Positions 43,231 through 52,630 of a DNA stretch of 64,000 bases are shown here, piece after piece. Each line of letters starts with the position of its first letter. Position 1 is the stretch's first letter. The notes under the pieces were generated by a model. The model was not told where the DNA came from and ran no database searches. It saw nothing but the letters and a program-made list of their open reading frames with translations. Both the position numbers and the translations under genes were made by a program. The DNA comes from PWND01 sp964614525 (GTDB taxonomy: Bacteria; Bacteroidota; Bacteroidia; Bacteroidales; UBA7960): contig CAZTPA010000001.1 in assembly GCA_964614525.1 (NCBI GenBank), positions 1 through 64,000 on the forward strand. The letters are read 5' to 3'.

Positions 43231-46200
43231 ATGAAAGAATTAACACATAAAAAACTCATTGAGAAAGCTCCATTTGGATATGCTGTGCATAAGATAATTC
43301 TTGATAAAACGGGGAAAGCTATTGACTATGAGTTTATTGAAGTAAATGAAGCATTTGAGAAACTAACAGGACACAAATCTTCGGAAATAATTAACCGAAA
43401 AATAACAGAAGTTCAGCCGGATATCAAGGATGGTGATTTTGACTGGATTGCTTGCTATGGAACAGTTGCGTTAGAAGGTATCGAAAAAGAATTTGAACAG
43501 TATTCCAAGCCATTAAAAAAATGGTATAAAGTATATGCATTCTCTCCCGAAAAAAATTACTTTGTTACTTACTTCTCCGATATTTCCACAGAAAAATTAA
43601 TAAGCAATACTTCAAAATATTTTCTGGATAGTCCTGATGACAAACCCCAATATCAAAGTATTTGCGATGATTTATTATCAGTAAGTAATGCTAAATATGT
43701 AGCTCTAAATATTATTGACAACTATAAATTTGAATTTACAACGCAAGCTGTTGCAGGCATTGGCAAGCATTTTAAAAAGGCTGCAAAAATTCTGGGATTT
43801 GATATTCTTGGTAAAAAATGGAAACTAGATGCTGCCAGAAATGAAAAAATTAAGGATAAAACAATAACGCGTTTTAAAAACCTACATGATTTAGCTGCAG
43901 GAGTTATTTCAGATAGGACAATGATATTAATTGAAAAAACTTTTAATATTGGAGAAATAGCAATAGTAAAAATCATGAAAGACAATCAAATGCTTGGTGA
44001 TTTTACTATAATTATGCGTAAAGGAGATACTCTTAAAAATGATACTCTATGGGAGATATTCGCAAAACAGATTGGACTGTTTATTGAATATGAAAAAGCT
44101 AAAAATGCTCTCAAAGACTTTTTTGATGTTAATCCTGAATTATTCTTTATTGCAAATATGAATGGTGATTTTCTCCGGGTAAACAAACAATGGGAAAAAA
44201 CATTCGGATATACTGTTGATGAAATATTAAATACAAAAAATCTTGAATTAGTTCATCCTGAAGACAAAGAGGCCACTATTGATCAAATTTTAAAAGTACT
44301 TGAAAGCAAAGATATAGCAAGTTTTACAAACAGGAATAGATGTAAAAACGGCAAATACAGATACATTGAATGGAAAGCATTTAAAAGAGATAATCTAATA
44401 TGTGGTGCAGGAAGAGACATCACCGACAAAAAAAATCTGGAAGCCTTAAACCAAACACTGCTATCCTCTTTGCAACATCCTGCAATGTACATAAGAGCAA
44501 AAGACAGAGTGGTTTTAGCGGCAAATAAAATTGCGCTAGATTTTGGAGTAAAAATTGGCGGACAATGCTGGAAAGAATTTGGCAAAAGTGATTATATCTC
44601 TAAAGATCACAAAGAAATAGCAGAAAAATTCCCGGATTTTGTACCACCGGAATATGGAATAAAATGCTCTTTCTGTCAGGGCGATGCTTGTATGTCGAAA
44701 GACCCTGAACAAAATAATCCCGAAGTAGAAGCTTTTGGATTAATATGGGATACCTATTGGATTAAAATTAGTGATGAGGTGTATTTGCATTATGTCGCTA
44801 ATATTACTGAACGTAAAGAAGCTGAAGAAAAAATTGAGCAAAGCGAAGCAAATCTTAATGCAATTATTGAAAGTACAAATAATTCCATATGTTCAAGAGA
44901 CAAAAATGCTAAGCTGATTGCTTACAATAAAGCATTTGAGGTTTTATGTAAAGAATTATTCAACATAGACATAAAACCCGGCATGAATACTATGGACTAT
45001 TTATCTCCGGATAAAAAAATGTACTGGAAATTAATTATAAAAGAAGTATTGAAAGGTAATTTCCACCAGGAGGAGATTGCACATAAATTCATAAATGGTG
45101 AAGAAAGACATTACTCAATTTCTTTTAATCCAATAAAAAAAGGCAATAAAATAACAGGATTTGTTGAATTTACTTCAGATATAACAAATCAAAAAAAAGC
45201 TATACAAGCTCTCCGGGAAAGTGAGAAAAAACTAAAAGAAGCACAAAAAATAGCTCATATCGGTCACTGGGAACTGGACTTAAATACAAATAAATTGAGC
45301 TGGTCTGATGAGATTTATCGTATTTTCAATACTTATCCTAATCAATTCCGTGTTGGTTGTGATGCTTTTTTAGAGTTTGTGCATCCTGATGATCGCACCT
45401 ATGTTAGCGATACATATAAAAAACACTCTAAACTAAAACTTCCCTACAGCATTATATATAGAATTGTACTTCCAAATGGCTGGGTTAAATATGTAAACGA
45501 AAAATGCAAAACCGAATTTGATGAAACCGGCAAAGCTATTCGTTCTATGGGAACAATCGCTGATATTTCCAATCAAGTATTACTCACAAACAAATTAAAA
45601 AAAGCAAAAGAAAAAGCTGAAGAAAATGAGGAAAAATACCGCTCATTGATTAACCAAAGCATGGAAATGATTGTTTTGCATGATATGGAAGGTAATATCA
45701 AAGAAGTAAATAATGCAATAATTGAACAAAGCGGCTTTTCTAAAAAAGAACTTCTTAAATTAAAAACATTTGATATTGAATATAATTCTATTAATTCAAA
45801 TGAAAGAATTAAACAATGGAAAAGCTGGCCTTTAGGCAATGTTGTAACCGAAGAAACAAAAATAAAAACAAAAAACGGATATATATTTCCAGTTGAAGTC
45901 TGCAGCGGCAAGATTACCTATGGCAATAAGGTATATATACTTTCGCTGGTACGTGATATTACTGAAAGGCAAATAGCAGAAGAAAGTATCCAAAAACTTT
46001 TTAAGGGAATTGAGCAAAGCCCGGCAAGTGTTTTAATTACAGATACCAATGGCAGAATAGAATATTCCAATAAAAAGTTTGAAGAATTAACCGGCTATAA
46101 ATTTGAAGAAATTATTGGAGAAAATCCACGAATATTAAAATCAGGCAAACAAGACCGTGAATTTTACAAAAATCTTTGGGAAACAATCACTGCCGGCAAT

Positions 46201-47460
46201 GATTGGCGAGGTGAGATGGTAAATAAGAAGAAAGACGGTACATATTACACAGAGTCGGCATTAATATCTCCTATAAAAAATGAAAATGATGAAATTATAA
46301 ACTTTATTGCAATAAAAGAAGATATTACTCGGCTAAAAAAAACAGAGCAGGCACTACGCGAGAGCGAAGAAAAACACAGATATCTTATTGAAAACACAGA
46401 TAATGTTTATTGGAAATTCGATTTGATCAATAATAAATGGGATTATGTAGCACCACAGTCAGAAAGAATTCTGGGGTACAAGCCTGAAGAATGGACTGAT
46501 TATGATTTTTGGTTGAGTAAAATTCATGAAGATGACCGGGAATGGGCTGCTAATTATTGTCTGGAATGCACTCAAAAAGGTATGGATCACTCATTTGAAT
46601 ATCGCTTTAGAAGAAAAGACGGCAATTATGTTTGGTTACGAGATGAAGTTAAAGTAGAATTGAAAGATGGCATGGCTGTGGAATTGTGGGGAATAATGAA
46701 GGACATTACTCTTCTTAAGCAAATAGAAAACATTAAAGAGACACTCCAGCAATCCGAGAAGTTAGCTTATATTGGCACTTTAAGCTCCGGCATAGCACAT
46801 GAGGTAAATAACTCCCTTGCCGGCATAATAAACTGTGCCGAACGTATTGCTAAGCATCCTGATGAAGTAAAAAACAATGAAAAGTATATTGATCTTATTA
46901 AATATTCCTCAAGACAACTAAAGGATTTTACTCAGCAATTATTAAACTTTGCAAGAATACCTAAAACAGATTATAGAACCATTAAACTTAGTAGAATTTT
47001 GGAAACGCCTTTGCTGCTAACATCCGGAAGAATTGAAAAAAACAATATTAAAATTGAAAATAATCTTGATAAGAATGTTTTAATAAATGCAAATAAAAAT
47101 CAACTCGAACATGTTTTTATAAATCTTATAATTAATAGTATTGATGCTATTAAAGAACATAAGATTATTAATAAAAATCTAAATGGAAATATTACTATTG
47201 ATAACTATATAGAAAACCATTTTGTAATAATTACTTTTAAAGATAATGGCATTGGCATTGATGCCAAAGAATTGAAAAAAGTATTTAATTTGTTTTTTAC
47301 TAATAAGTCAGGAGAAAAAGGAAGCGGATTGGGTATTCCAATAAGCAACAGTATCATAAAAAAACATGGCGGAAATATGGAAATAGAAAGTAAACCAAAG
47401 AAAGGAACAAGTATCCGTATAAGTCTCCCTCTGTATGAAAAGAAACCGGATAATGAGTAA
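43231..47460 (+). CDS. Multi-PAS sensor histidine kinase (1409 aa)
   Basis: Soluble kinase with an N-terminal PAS (APFGYAVHKIILDKTGKAIDYEFIEVNEAFEKLTG), a GAF-like region (about 140-290), then about six PAS/PAC units, including one with the Cys cluster CSFCQGDACMSK (about 477-490). HisKA carries His1190 (SGIAHEVNNSLAG) and HATPase has LIINSIDAI, DNGIGIDAKE and GSGLGIPISNSI. It has no receiver domain. The NtrC-family regulator at 47901 is the likely partner, separated by a MITE-like element. The N-terminal PAS and the last PAS have close paralogues in the hybrid kinase at 58503. Many stacked sensors suggest integration of several signals; none can be named. Confidence 0.9.
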   Translation: MKELTHKKLIEKAPFGYAVHKIILDKTGKAIDYEFIEVNEAFEKLTGHKSSEIINRKITEVQPDIKDGDFDWIACYGTVALEGIEKEFEQYSKPLKKWYKVYAFSPEKNYFVTYFSDISTEKLISNTSKYFLDSPDDKPQYQSICDDLLSVSNAKYVALNIIDNYKFEFTTQAVAGIGKHFKKAAKILGFDILGKKWKLDAARNEKIKDKTITRFKNLHDLAAGVISDRTMILIEKTFNIGEIAIVKIMKDNQMLGDFTIIMRKGDTLKNDTLWEIFAKQIGLFIEYEKAKNALKDFFDVNPELFFIANMNGDFLRVNKQWEKTFGYTVDEILNTKNLELVHPEDKEATIDQILKVLESKDIASFTNRNRCKNGKYRYIEWKAFKRDNLICGAGRDITDKKNLEALNQTLLSSLQHPAMYIRAKDRVVLAANKIALDFGVKIGGQCWKEFGKSDYISKDHKEIAEKFPDFVPPEYGIKCSFCQGDACMSKDPEQNNPEVEAFGLIWDTYWIKISDEVYLHYVANITERKEAEEKIEQSEANLNAIIESTNNSICSRDKNAKLIAYNKAFEVLCKELFNIDIKPGMNTMDYLSPDKKMYWKLIIKEVLKGNFHQEEIAHKFINGEERHYSISFNPIKKGNKITGFVEFTSDITNQKKAIQALRESEKKLKEAQKIAHIGHWELDLNTNKLSWSDEIYRIFNTYPNQFRVGCDAFLEFVHPDDRTYVSDTYKKHSKLKLPYSIIYRIVLPNGWVKYVNEKCKTEFDETGKAIRSMGTIADISNQVLLTNKLKKAKEKAEENEEKYRSLINQSMEMIVLHDMEGNIKEVNNAIIEQSGFSKKELLKLKTFDIEYNSINSNERIKQWKSWPLGNVVTEETKIKTKNGYIFPVEVCSGKITYGNKVYILSLVRDITERQIAEESIQKLFKGIEQSPASVLITDTNGRIEYSNKKFEELTGYKFEEIIGENPRILKSGKQDREFYKNLWETITAGNDWRGEMVNKKKDGTYYTESALISPIKNENDEIINFIAIKEDITRLKKTEQALRESEEKHRYLIENTDNVYWKFDLINNKWDYVAPQSERILGYKPEEWTDYDFWLSKIHEDDREWAANYCLECTQKGMDHSFEYRFRRKDGNYVWLRDEVKVELKDGMAVELWGIMKDITLLKQIENIKETLQQSEKLAYIGTLSSGIAHEVNNSLAGIINCAERIAKHPDEVKNNEKYIDLIKYSSRQLKDFTQQLLNFARIPKTDYRTIKLSRILETPLLLTSGRIEKNNIKIENNLDKNVLINANKNQLEHVFINLIINSIDAIKEHKIINKNLNGNITIDNYIENHFVIITFKDNGIGIDAKELKKVFNLFFTNKSGEKGSGLGIPISNSIIKKHGGNMEIESKPKKGTSIRISLPLYEKKPDNE

Positions 47461-47900
47461 TTAATTCAAAATTCAGTTTTTGTTAAACTTGAATAATGCC
47501 ATACAAAAAAATGTTAAGCCTTTTGCTGAAAACTAAAGAAATATTTATTTTCATTATTGAAAAAGAAGAATGCAATTTAACTATTTTAGCAATGCAAACA
47601 AATATGTCAAATCAGAGAAACTATTATAAATATTTACTGTTATCAGAATAAAACTACTAGATACTTCGCTTCGCTCAGTATGACAATGCATTTGGTGTTT
47701 TTTTGGGTGGAGGGCGGCTTCGCCGCCCTCCACCCTCCCGGAAATTAAAAGTTTGTCATTCTGAGCGTAACGATGTGGAGCGAAGAACCGAGTTTGTGAG
47801 CTCGCCAAAGGGAATCTGGATATTATGTTACCATTTTAATCGGACAATAGTGATTAATAAAACATTGTAAATTAAAAAAGTATAGAAACAAACACTACAG
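47461..47900. other. Intergenic region holding a MITE-like element
   Basis: 440 bp between kinase and response regulator. 47636-47851 is a repeat element described separately. The remainder is AT-rich with no recognised promoter; the short minus-strand frame here that reads CHTERSEVS is a translation of the repeat, not a gene. Confidence 0.6.
47636..47851. mobile_element. MITE-like repeat element, copy 1
   Basis: About 216 bp. The right end CGGACAATAGT is the exact complement of the left end of copy 2 (ACTATTGTCCG); this copy's own left end is a degraded match (ACTGTTATCAG). Inside are inverted subterminal blocks (CGCTCAGTATGACAA and TTGTCATTCTGAGCG) and a GC-rich perfect hairpin at 47705-47735 (13-bp stem GGGTGGAGGGCGG). 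It encodes no transposase. It shares both flanks with copy 2 at 61698-61924 but not the hairpin core. Confidence 0.75.
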
Positions 47901-49244
47901 ATGAAAATATTCGTTGTTGAAGATGAAATGACATTGAGAGTTATTCTTTCTGATGAATTGAGAGAAGCCGGACACGAGGTAAGTGAGTTTTTAAATGCAA
48001 AAACAGCACTTAAAAGCATCGAGAAGGAAAGGCCTGATATTGTTATTTCTGATATGAGAATTCCGGGTATGAGTGGCTTGAAATTATTGGAAAAAATTAA
48101 GAACATTTCACCTGATACCCAGGTTGTTATAATGACAGCTTATTCAACTGTTGATACTGCTGTAAAAGCTTTAAAAATGGGCGCCTTTGATTATATCTGC
48201 AAGCCTTTTAATATTGATGAAATACATCATATTATAAATAAAGCAAGGGAGCTTCATTATATGAAACTCGACAATCAGCGCTTACAATCAGAAATTAGCA
48301 AACAATATGAATTCTCAAATTTTATCAGCGAAAATAAGGCAATTAAAGCAATATTCGAAACCATAAAATCCGTCATTGATTCAAATGCGTCAATACTCAT
48401 ATCCGGAGAAACCGGTACCGGTAAGGAGTTGCTTGCCAATATCATTCATTACAATAGTAATAGAAGTACGAAGCCATTTATTAAAGTAAGTTGTGCATGT
48501 TTAACCAGAGATATTTTTGAAAGCGAATTGTTCGGTTATGAAAATGGAGTAGTCGGAAATACCGCTGAGCCACGTAAAGGGCGTTTTGAATCAGCTAATG
48601 AAGGAACTATCTTTCTTGACGATATTGATGATATTCCTCTTGATTTGCAGGTAAAGCTGCTCAGAGTTATTGAAGAACAAGAACTGGAACCTGTTGGAAG
48701 TTCAATAACAAAAAAAATTGATGTAAGAGTTATCAGCTCTTCTAAAAATGACTTAAAATCATTAATAAATGAAGGCAAGTTTAGAAGTGATTTATATTAT
48801 AGATTAAACGTAATCCCGGTTCACATACCCCCACTTAGAGAACATCCTGACGATATTGAAATCCTGGCAAAAAGTTTTCTTGAAAATTTTTGCAGGGGAA
48901 AGAAAAAAGAAATCAGCAATGCAACTATTGAGTTGCTGAAAAAATACCACTGGCCAGGCAATATCAGGGAACTAAAAAATCTAATTGATAGATTGTGCCT
49001 CACTACTAACGGCAGTATAATTCAGTCTGAAAATATCCCAACTGAATTTTTAATTACCTCTACTGATTTAATATCTAACAAAGATTCTAAATGGAACCTG
49101 GAGGAAATTATCATTAAAACTGAAGCAACCCTTATAAAGACTGCTATAGCACAAAATAACGGTAATAAAACAAAGGCTGCTAAACTTCTGGGAATTCCTT
49201 TATCAACTCTCAGATCAAAACTAGCTAAGCTTAAACTCGAATAA
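47901..49244 (+). CDS. NtrC-family response regulator lacking the GAFTGA motif
   Basis: 447 aa. Receiver domain (1-120, phospho-acceptor Asp in VISDMRIPGMSG), AAA+ domain (about 135-365) with Walker A GETGTGKELLA and arginine-finger region REHPDDIEILAKSFL, and a Fis-type helix-turn-helix (NNGNKTKAAKLLGIPLSTLRSKLAKL). The loop that normally reads GAFTGA and contacts sigma-54 is GVVGNT (216-221) within LFGYENGVVGNT, and the Walker B DE is DD (FLDDIDDIP). It may therefore bind DNA and respond to phosphorylation without driving sigma-54 open-complex formation. The likely kinase is the 1409-aa protein upstream. Confidence 0.9.
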   Translation: MKIFVVEDEMTLRVILSDELREAGHEVSEFLNAKTALKSIEKERPDIVISDMRIPGMSGLKLLEKIKNISPDTQVVIMTAYSTVDTAVKALKMGAFDYICKPFNIDEIHHIINKARELHYMKLDNQRLQSEISKQYEFSNFISENKAIKAIFETIKSVIDSNASILISGETGTGKELLANIIHYNSNRSTKPFIKVSCACLTRDIFESELFGYENGVVGNTAEPRKGRFESANEGTIFLDDIDDIPLDLQVKLLRVIEEQELEPVGSSITKKIDVRVISSSKNDLKSLINEGKFRSDLYYRLNVIPVHIPPLREHPDDIEILAKSFLENFCRGKKKEISNATIELLKKYHWPGNIRELKNLIDRLCLTTNGSIIQSENIPTEFLITSTDLISNKDSKWNLEEIIIKTEATLIKTAIAQNNGNKTKAAKLLGIPLSTLRSKLAKLKLE

Positions 49245-49269
49245 TCTGCGAATTCTCGCAGATTATTCG
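49238..49269 (+). terminator. 14-bp perfect inverted repeat across the regulator stop codon
   Basis: Arms CGAATAATCTGCGA (49238-49251) and TCGCAGATTATTCG (49256-49269) enclose ATTC. The left arm contains the TAA stop of the NtrC-family gene. No T-run follows directly, so it may be a terminator of weak type or a protein-binding palindrome. Confidence 0.5.
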
Positions 49270-49634
49270 CGATATTTCACATGTGCAATTTTGGCATTTC
49301 TGTGATGTTTTTTCAATACTTTTCATCTTTACAAATCCTGTAATTTTTTGAATTTCTGAATTTTAGACTTTGTTTAAAACAATTGTTAAATATATTTTGG
49401 ACAATAATTCTATCCTCACAAAAATATTTTAAGGTATTTTATTTATTTAAATAATTTACATATATCCTTTGTTCAATAAAGGATGCCCGACGAACTAAGT
49501 ATTTTTACTGATAGAACATGCGTTAAAATGCTTGCTAACTTGAGTAAAAATACCTGCAATATAATCTTTAATAGGTTTTTTCTTTGTGCTTGTAAATGGA
49601 TTTCAAATAATTGTTTTCAATAATTACAAAAAAT
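49245..49634. other. Intergenic region before the chemosensory cluster
   Basis: 390 bp. It begins with the inverted repeat above. A shorter repeat TCCTTT/AAAGGA lies at 49465-49482. No TAnnTTTG with correct spacing and no sigma-54 -24/-12 promoter could be recognised. The region must contain the promoter of the chemosensory genes. Confidence 0.4.
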
Positions 49635-51470
49635 ATGCAGGAAAAATCTACCTCCAATAGCAAGAACAAAAGCAATAAATCATCTTTGAGCGAAGTGCTT
49701 AATATCTTTTCGCACATCGATTTAAAAATAATGGAATTGCATAAGTATTCTTCAAAAGATTTCTTATCCCTGAATAATGCTTTAAAAGACAATTATAAAA
49801 AAGCAAAATTTATAACAGCCAAAACTACCGAAACTTTTGAAAAACTCGGACAAAAGGGCAATCTTAATACTCTGCAAGAAGTAAAACAAGATTTTGCCGG
49901 ATTAAAAAAACAAATCAGCAGAATAGAACAAAAAATTGATAAATCACTGGTATGTGTGGAAAACATACAAACATATATTAACACAATGCCGGTTCCTATA
50001 AACAGTTTTATTCAAAACATCTGCGTATTAAAATTATTGTTTTCAAACCTCAAACTAAGCAGTACATTTTCCAGTTTTCCTGTTACCCAATTCACAAAAG
50101 AAGACAATAATATTATAGAAAAAGAACTAACTGCTATTAAAGAAAAGAACCAGCCAATTCTTAAAAAAATTACAGGCTTACAATCGGAAATAAAATCTCT
50201 TTATGAAAAATTAAATGAAGTAAAAAAGCAAGAACTTGGACATCTTAACAAGATTATTGAAAAAGCTCAAAGAGATCTTAATCTTATTGAAAGGCATAAT
50301 AAAAATGCACTAAAACACCGCGAAGCACTTGATATAATGTCAAAGCAATGCTCAAAAAATGTTGAAAGCATCATTACAAATTTGCAGTATCATGACATTA
50401 TCAGGCAAAAAATGGAACACATTCAGCAAACTCATCTTTTAGTTACAAATGAGCTAAATGAAATTGACAAAACAAATGAAGAAAAGGAAGATGCTGCAAA
50501 ATTGTTTTCTTGCATAGTGCAAATACCTCAAATTTCAGAGATTCAGACTGCCCAATTACTTCATGCAAATAAAGAATTTCAGCAGGCTATTGATCAGATT
50601 ACAAAGAAAATGAATGAAATTGGCCAAAATATGAGCCAAACAGCAAGAACATATAATTCTTTGGCAATTTTCAACTATCAGGGTGAAGAAATAAATCTTG
50701 AAAAAACTGATTTCACCTTCAACAGCATTCTTGTTAAATGTAAAGACAGTTTGACAGAGTTTGAAAATATTGTCAAAAACTCATCTAAGCTCAGCAAATC
50801 CATTGTTTCACTTAGAAAAGAATTTCAGGAAATTGATATGATGGACAATTCTATTGAGCAAATGGTGGTGAAAAAATTTGGCAGTGGAGTATTGCTTAAA
50901 AATCCGAACAAAGAAGTTTCTAATCAGGCAGAACAAATTCTAAAAATATATGCTGACAATCACTACATAAAAATAAATATGAAGAGATTGTTTATTGATG
51001 CAATAGAGCAGATTAATAAATCGGCAAAAATTAATACAAGCCTTAAAAGCAAGAAGCACGGTGTATCAAATCTGGAGAAAATAGCAATGCTTGCAAAAGA
51101 GAAAATCATTAAGATTAAAGAGAGTTTCATATATCTGAACGAAAACAAAGAACAAATTCAGCTTTACAGTGAAGATATTATTCTTCAAAACAAAAATGCT
51201 GTCAAAGAGTCACAATACTATGCATATTTTGAAAAAACTATTGACAACATTATAAATGATTTTAACAATATAAGTGAGATAGTGAAGAAAAACAATCTTG
51301 CAGATATCGAATCTTTAAATAATGATGAAAGCTTCAAGCAAATTGAAGATTATTACACAATGAAATCCGAAAGGATTATTCATAATCAAACAGTATCTGA
51401 AAAGTTATCAGCAATCAGTGAATCAAATAATTCAAGTGAAGATGAAGGTAATGATGTCGAATTTTTTTAA
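49635..51470 (+). CDS. Coiled-coil protein with CheZ-like DxxxQ motif, start of chemosensory cluster
   Basis: 611 aa from the ATG at 49635; an upstream TTG at 49611 is less likely. It is soluble and almost entirely helical, with long coiled coils, Lys/Glu rich and with a low-complexity Ser/Asn/Lys N-terminus. Residues 250-264 read TNLQYHDIIRQKMEH; Asp254 and Gln258 reproduce the spacing of the catalytic Asp and Gln of CheZ (DxxxQ on a long helix). It ends with acidic SSEDEGNDVEFF. It lies 12 bp before the STAS gene and upstream of two cheY genes and cheA. A CheY-phosphatase or scaffold role is inferred; I do not recognise a named family for the whole protein. Confidence 0.7.
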   Translation: MQEKSTSNSKNKSNKSSLSEVLNIFSHIDLKIMELHKYSSKDFLSLNNALKDNYKKAKFITAKTTETFEKLGQKGNLNTLQEVKQDFAGLKKQISRIEQKIDKSLVCVENIQTYINTMPVPINSFIQNICVLKLLFSNLKLSSTFSSFPVTQFTKEDNNIIEKELTAIKEKNQPILKKITGLQSEIKSLYEKLNEVKKQELGHLNKIIEKAQRDLNLIERHNKNALKHREALDIMSKQCSKNVESIITNLQYHDIIRQKMEHIQQTHLLVTNELNEIDKTNEEKEDAAKLFSCIVQIPQISEIQTAQLLHANKEFQQAIDQITKKMNEIGQNMSQTARTYNSLAIFNYQGEEINLEKTDFTFNSILVKCKDSLTEFENIVKNSSKLSKSIVSLRKEFQEIDMMDNSIEQMVVKKFGSGVLLKNPNKEVSNQAEQILKIYADNHYIKINMKRLFIDAIEQINKSAKINTSLKSKKHGVSNLEKIAMLAKEKIIKIKESFIYLNENKEQIQLYSEDIILQNKNAVKESQYYAYFEKTIDNIINDFNNISEIVKKNNLADIESLNNDESFKQIEDYYTMKSERIIHNQTVSEKLSAISESNNSSEDEGNDVEFF

Positions 51471-51482
51471 TACTTAAACATA

Positions 51483-51782
51483 ATGGACAATTTTAAAATA
51501 TCAAAGAATATTCCTGCAAACATGAATAACAATCATGTGGAATTACATTTGGAAGGCGAACTATCGCTACAAAACACTGAAAGCTTAAAAAAAGCAATCG
51601 CTAAGAATATAAAAGGATTCGATACTGTAAAGATTACAGCAAACAATATATCTCAAACAGATATAACATTTGTACAAATCATTGAATCATTAAAAAAGCA
51701 GTACAAAGAAAAAATCAGCTTTAAAATTGAATATCCATATGATATTAAAACACTAATGCAAAATGCTGGTTTTGAAGTTTAA
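51483..51782 (+). CDS. STAS-domain protein
   Basis: 99 aa, one STAS domain. The pattern VELHLEGELSLQNTESLKKAIAKN, then VKITANNISQTDITFVQIIESLKK, then the C-terminal helix LMQNAGFEV, matches small anti-sigma-antagonist-like proteins. The position of the usual phospho-Ser is occupied by Thr/Asp (SQTDITFV). STAS proteins of this size occur in several chemosensory clusters, where their role is unclear. It is 12 bp from the upstream gene and 67 bp from cheY. Confidence 0.75.
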   Translation: MDNFKISKNIPANMNNNHVELHLEGELSLQNTESLKKAIAKNIKGFDTVKITANNISQTDITFVQIIESLKKQYKEKISFKIEYPYDIKTLMQNAGFEV

Positions 51783-51849
51783 TACTCTTGTAATAGAACA
51801 AAAAAATAAACAATAATAATTGGTAATAAACCAAATAACAAAAAAAGAA

Positions 51850-52215
51850 ATGGCAAAGAATATATTAATTATTGATGATTCGGAAAGCATTAGGGAGGTT
51901 GTAATCTTCACTCTGGAACAAGCCGGGCATAAAGTCCTTTCAGGTGTTGACGGGCAGGATGCTCTTAAGCTTCTTGATGGAAGAGAGATAGACTTAATTA
52001 TTACTGACCTGCATATGCCAAACATGAATGGTATTGAGTTTATTAAAGAAGTTAGAAAAACTGAAAAATACAAATACACACCAATACTTTATCTGACAAC
52101 AGAATCGCAGCAGAGCAAAAAGATGGAAGCAAAACAAGCCGGTGCAACAGGATGGATTGTAAAACCATTTATGCCGGAAAAACTCCTTGCAGCAATTAAT
52201 AAAATTCTTAAGTAA
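51850..52215 (+). CDS. cheY: CheY-type response regulator, first of tandem pair
   Basis: 121 aa from the ATG at 51850 (MAKNILIIDDSES); the frame extends 30 bp upstream only through a TTG. Single receiver: acidic pair IIDDSES, phospho-acceptor Asp in LIITDLHMPNMNG, switch Thr in LYLTTES and Lys in WIVKPFMPEKL. It is very similar to the second copy 49 bp downstream (both share DDSESIREVV and the C-terminal AGATGWIVKPF), so the pair arose by duplication. It is probably phosphorylated by the CheA encoded downstream. Confidence 0.93.
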   Translation: MAKNILIIDDSESIREVVIFTLEQAGHKVLSGVDGQDALKLLDGREIDLIITDLHMPNMNGIEFIKEVRKTEKYKYTPILYLTTESQQSKKMEAKQAGATGWIVKPFMPEKLLAAINKILK

Positions 52216-52264
52216 CTGATATAAACAAGTAGAGAAAAAAGAATCATAAAAACAAAATTCTATT

Positions 52265-52630
52265 ATGGAAAAGAATATCGTAATAGTTGATGACTCGGAA
52301 AGCATTAGGGAAGTTGTAGAATTTACACTTACAAATGCCGGTCACAAAGTAAACGTAGCCATTGATGGCAAAGATGCTCTCAAATTTTTCGACGGAAGCA
52401 AAATAGATCTTGTAGTAACGGATCTCTATATGCCCGAAATGGATGGTATTGAGCTAATAAGAGAGATAAGGAAAAAAGACGATTATAAGTTTGTCCCTAT
52501 TATTTTTCTCACTACAGAGTCACAACAAAATAAAAAAATGGAAGCTAAAGAAGCCGGAGCTACAGGTTGGATAGTAAAACCTTTTGTACCGGAAAAATTA
52601 TTAGCAGCAATGGGTAAAGTTGTAAGATAA
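52265..52630 (+). CDS. cheY: CheY-type response regulator, second of tandem pair
   Basis: 121 aa receiver-only protein. IVDDSES, phospho-acceptor in LVVTDLYMPEMDG, FLTTESQQ and WIVKPFVPEKLLAAM. It differs from its upstream copy mainly on the alpha1-alpha2 surface (IFTLEQAGHKVLSG against EFTLTNAGHKVNVA), so the two may have different partners or one may be a phosphate sink. Its stop codon abuts the cheA start with no gap, indicating translational coupling. Confidence 0.93.
   Translation: MEKNIVIVDDSESIREVVEFTLTNAGHKVNVAIDGKDALKFFDGSKIDLVVTDLYMPEMDGIELIREIRKKDDYKFVPIIFLTTESQQNKKMEAKEAGATGWIVKPFVPEKLLAAMGKVVR

Noticed and set aside
47581..47808. Short frame on the minus strand reading CHTERSEVS
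   Set aside because: It is a translation of the MITE-like repeat; the same phrase arises at copy 2. No start signal or protein family supports it.
49300..49330. TTGGCA-like sequence resembling a sigma-54 -24 box before the chemosensory operon
   Set aside because: No GC pair lies at the required -12 spacing, and the nearby NtrC-type regulator lacks GAFTGA.
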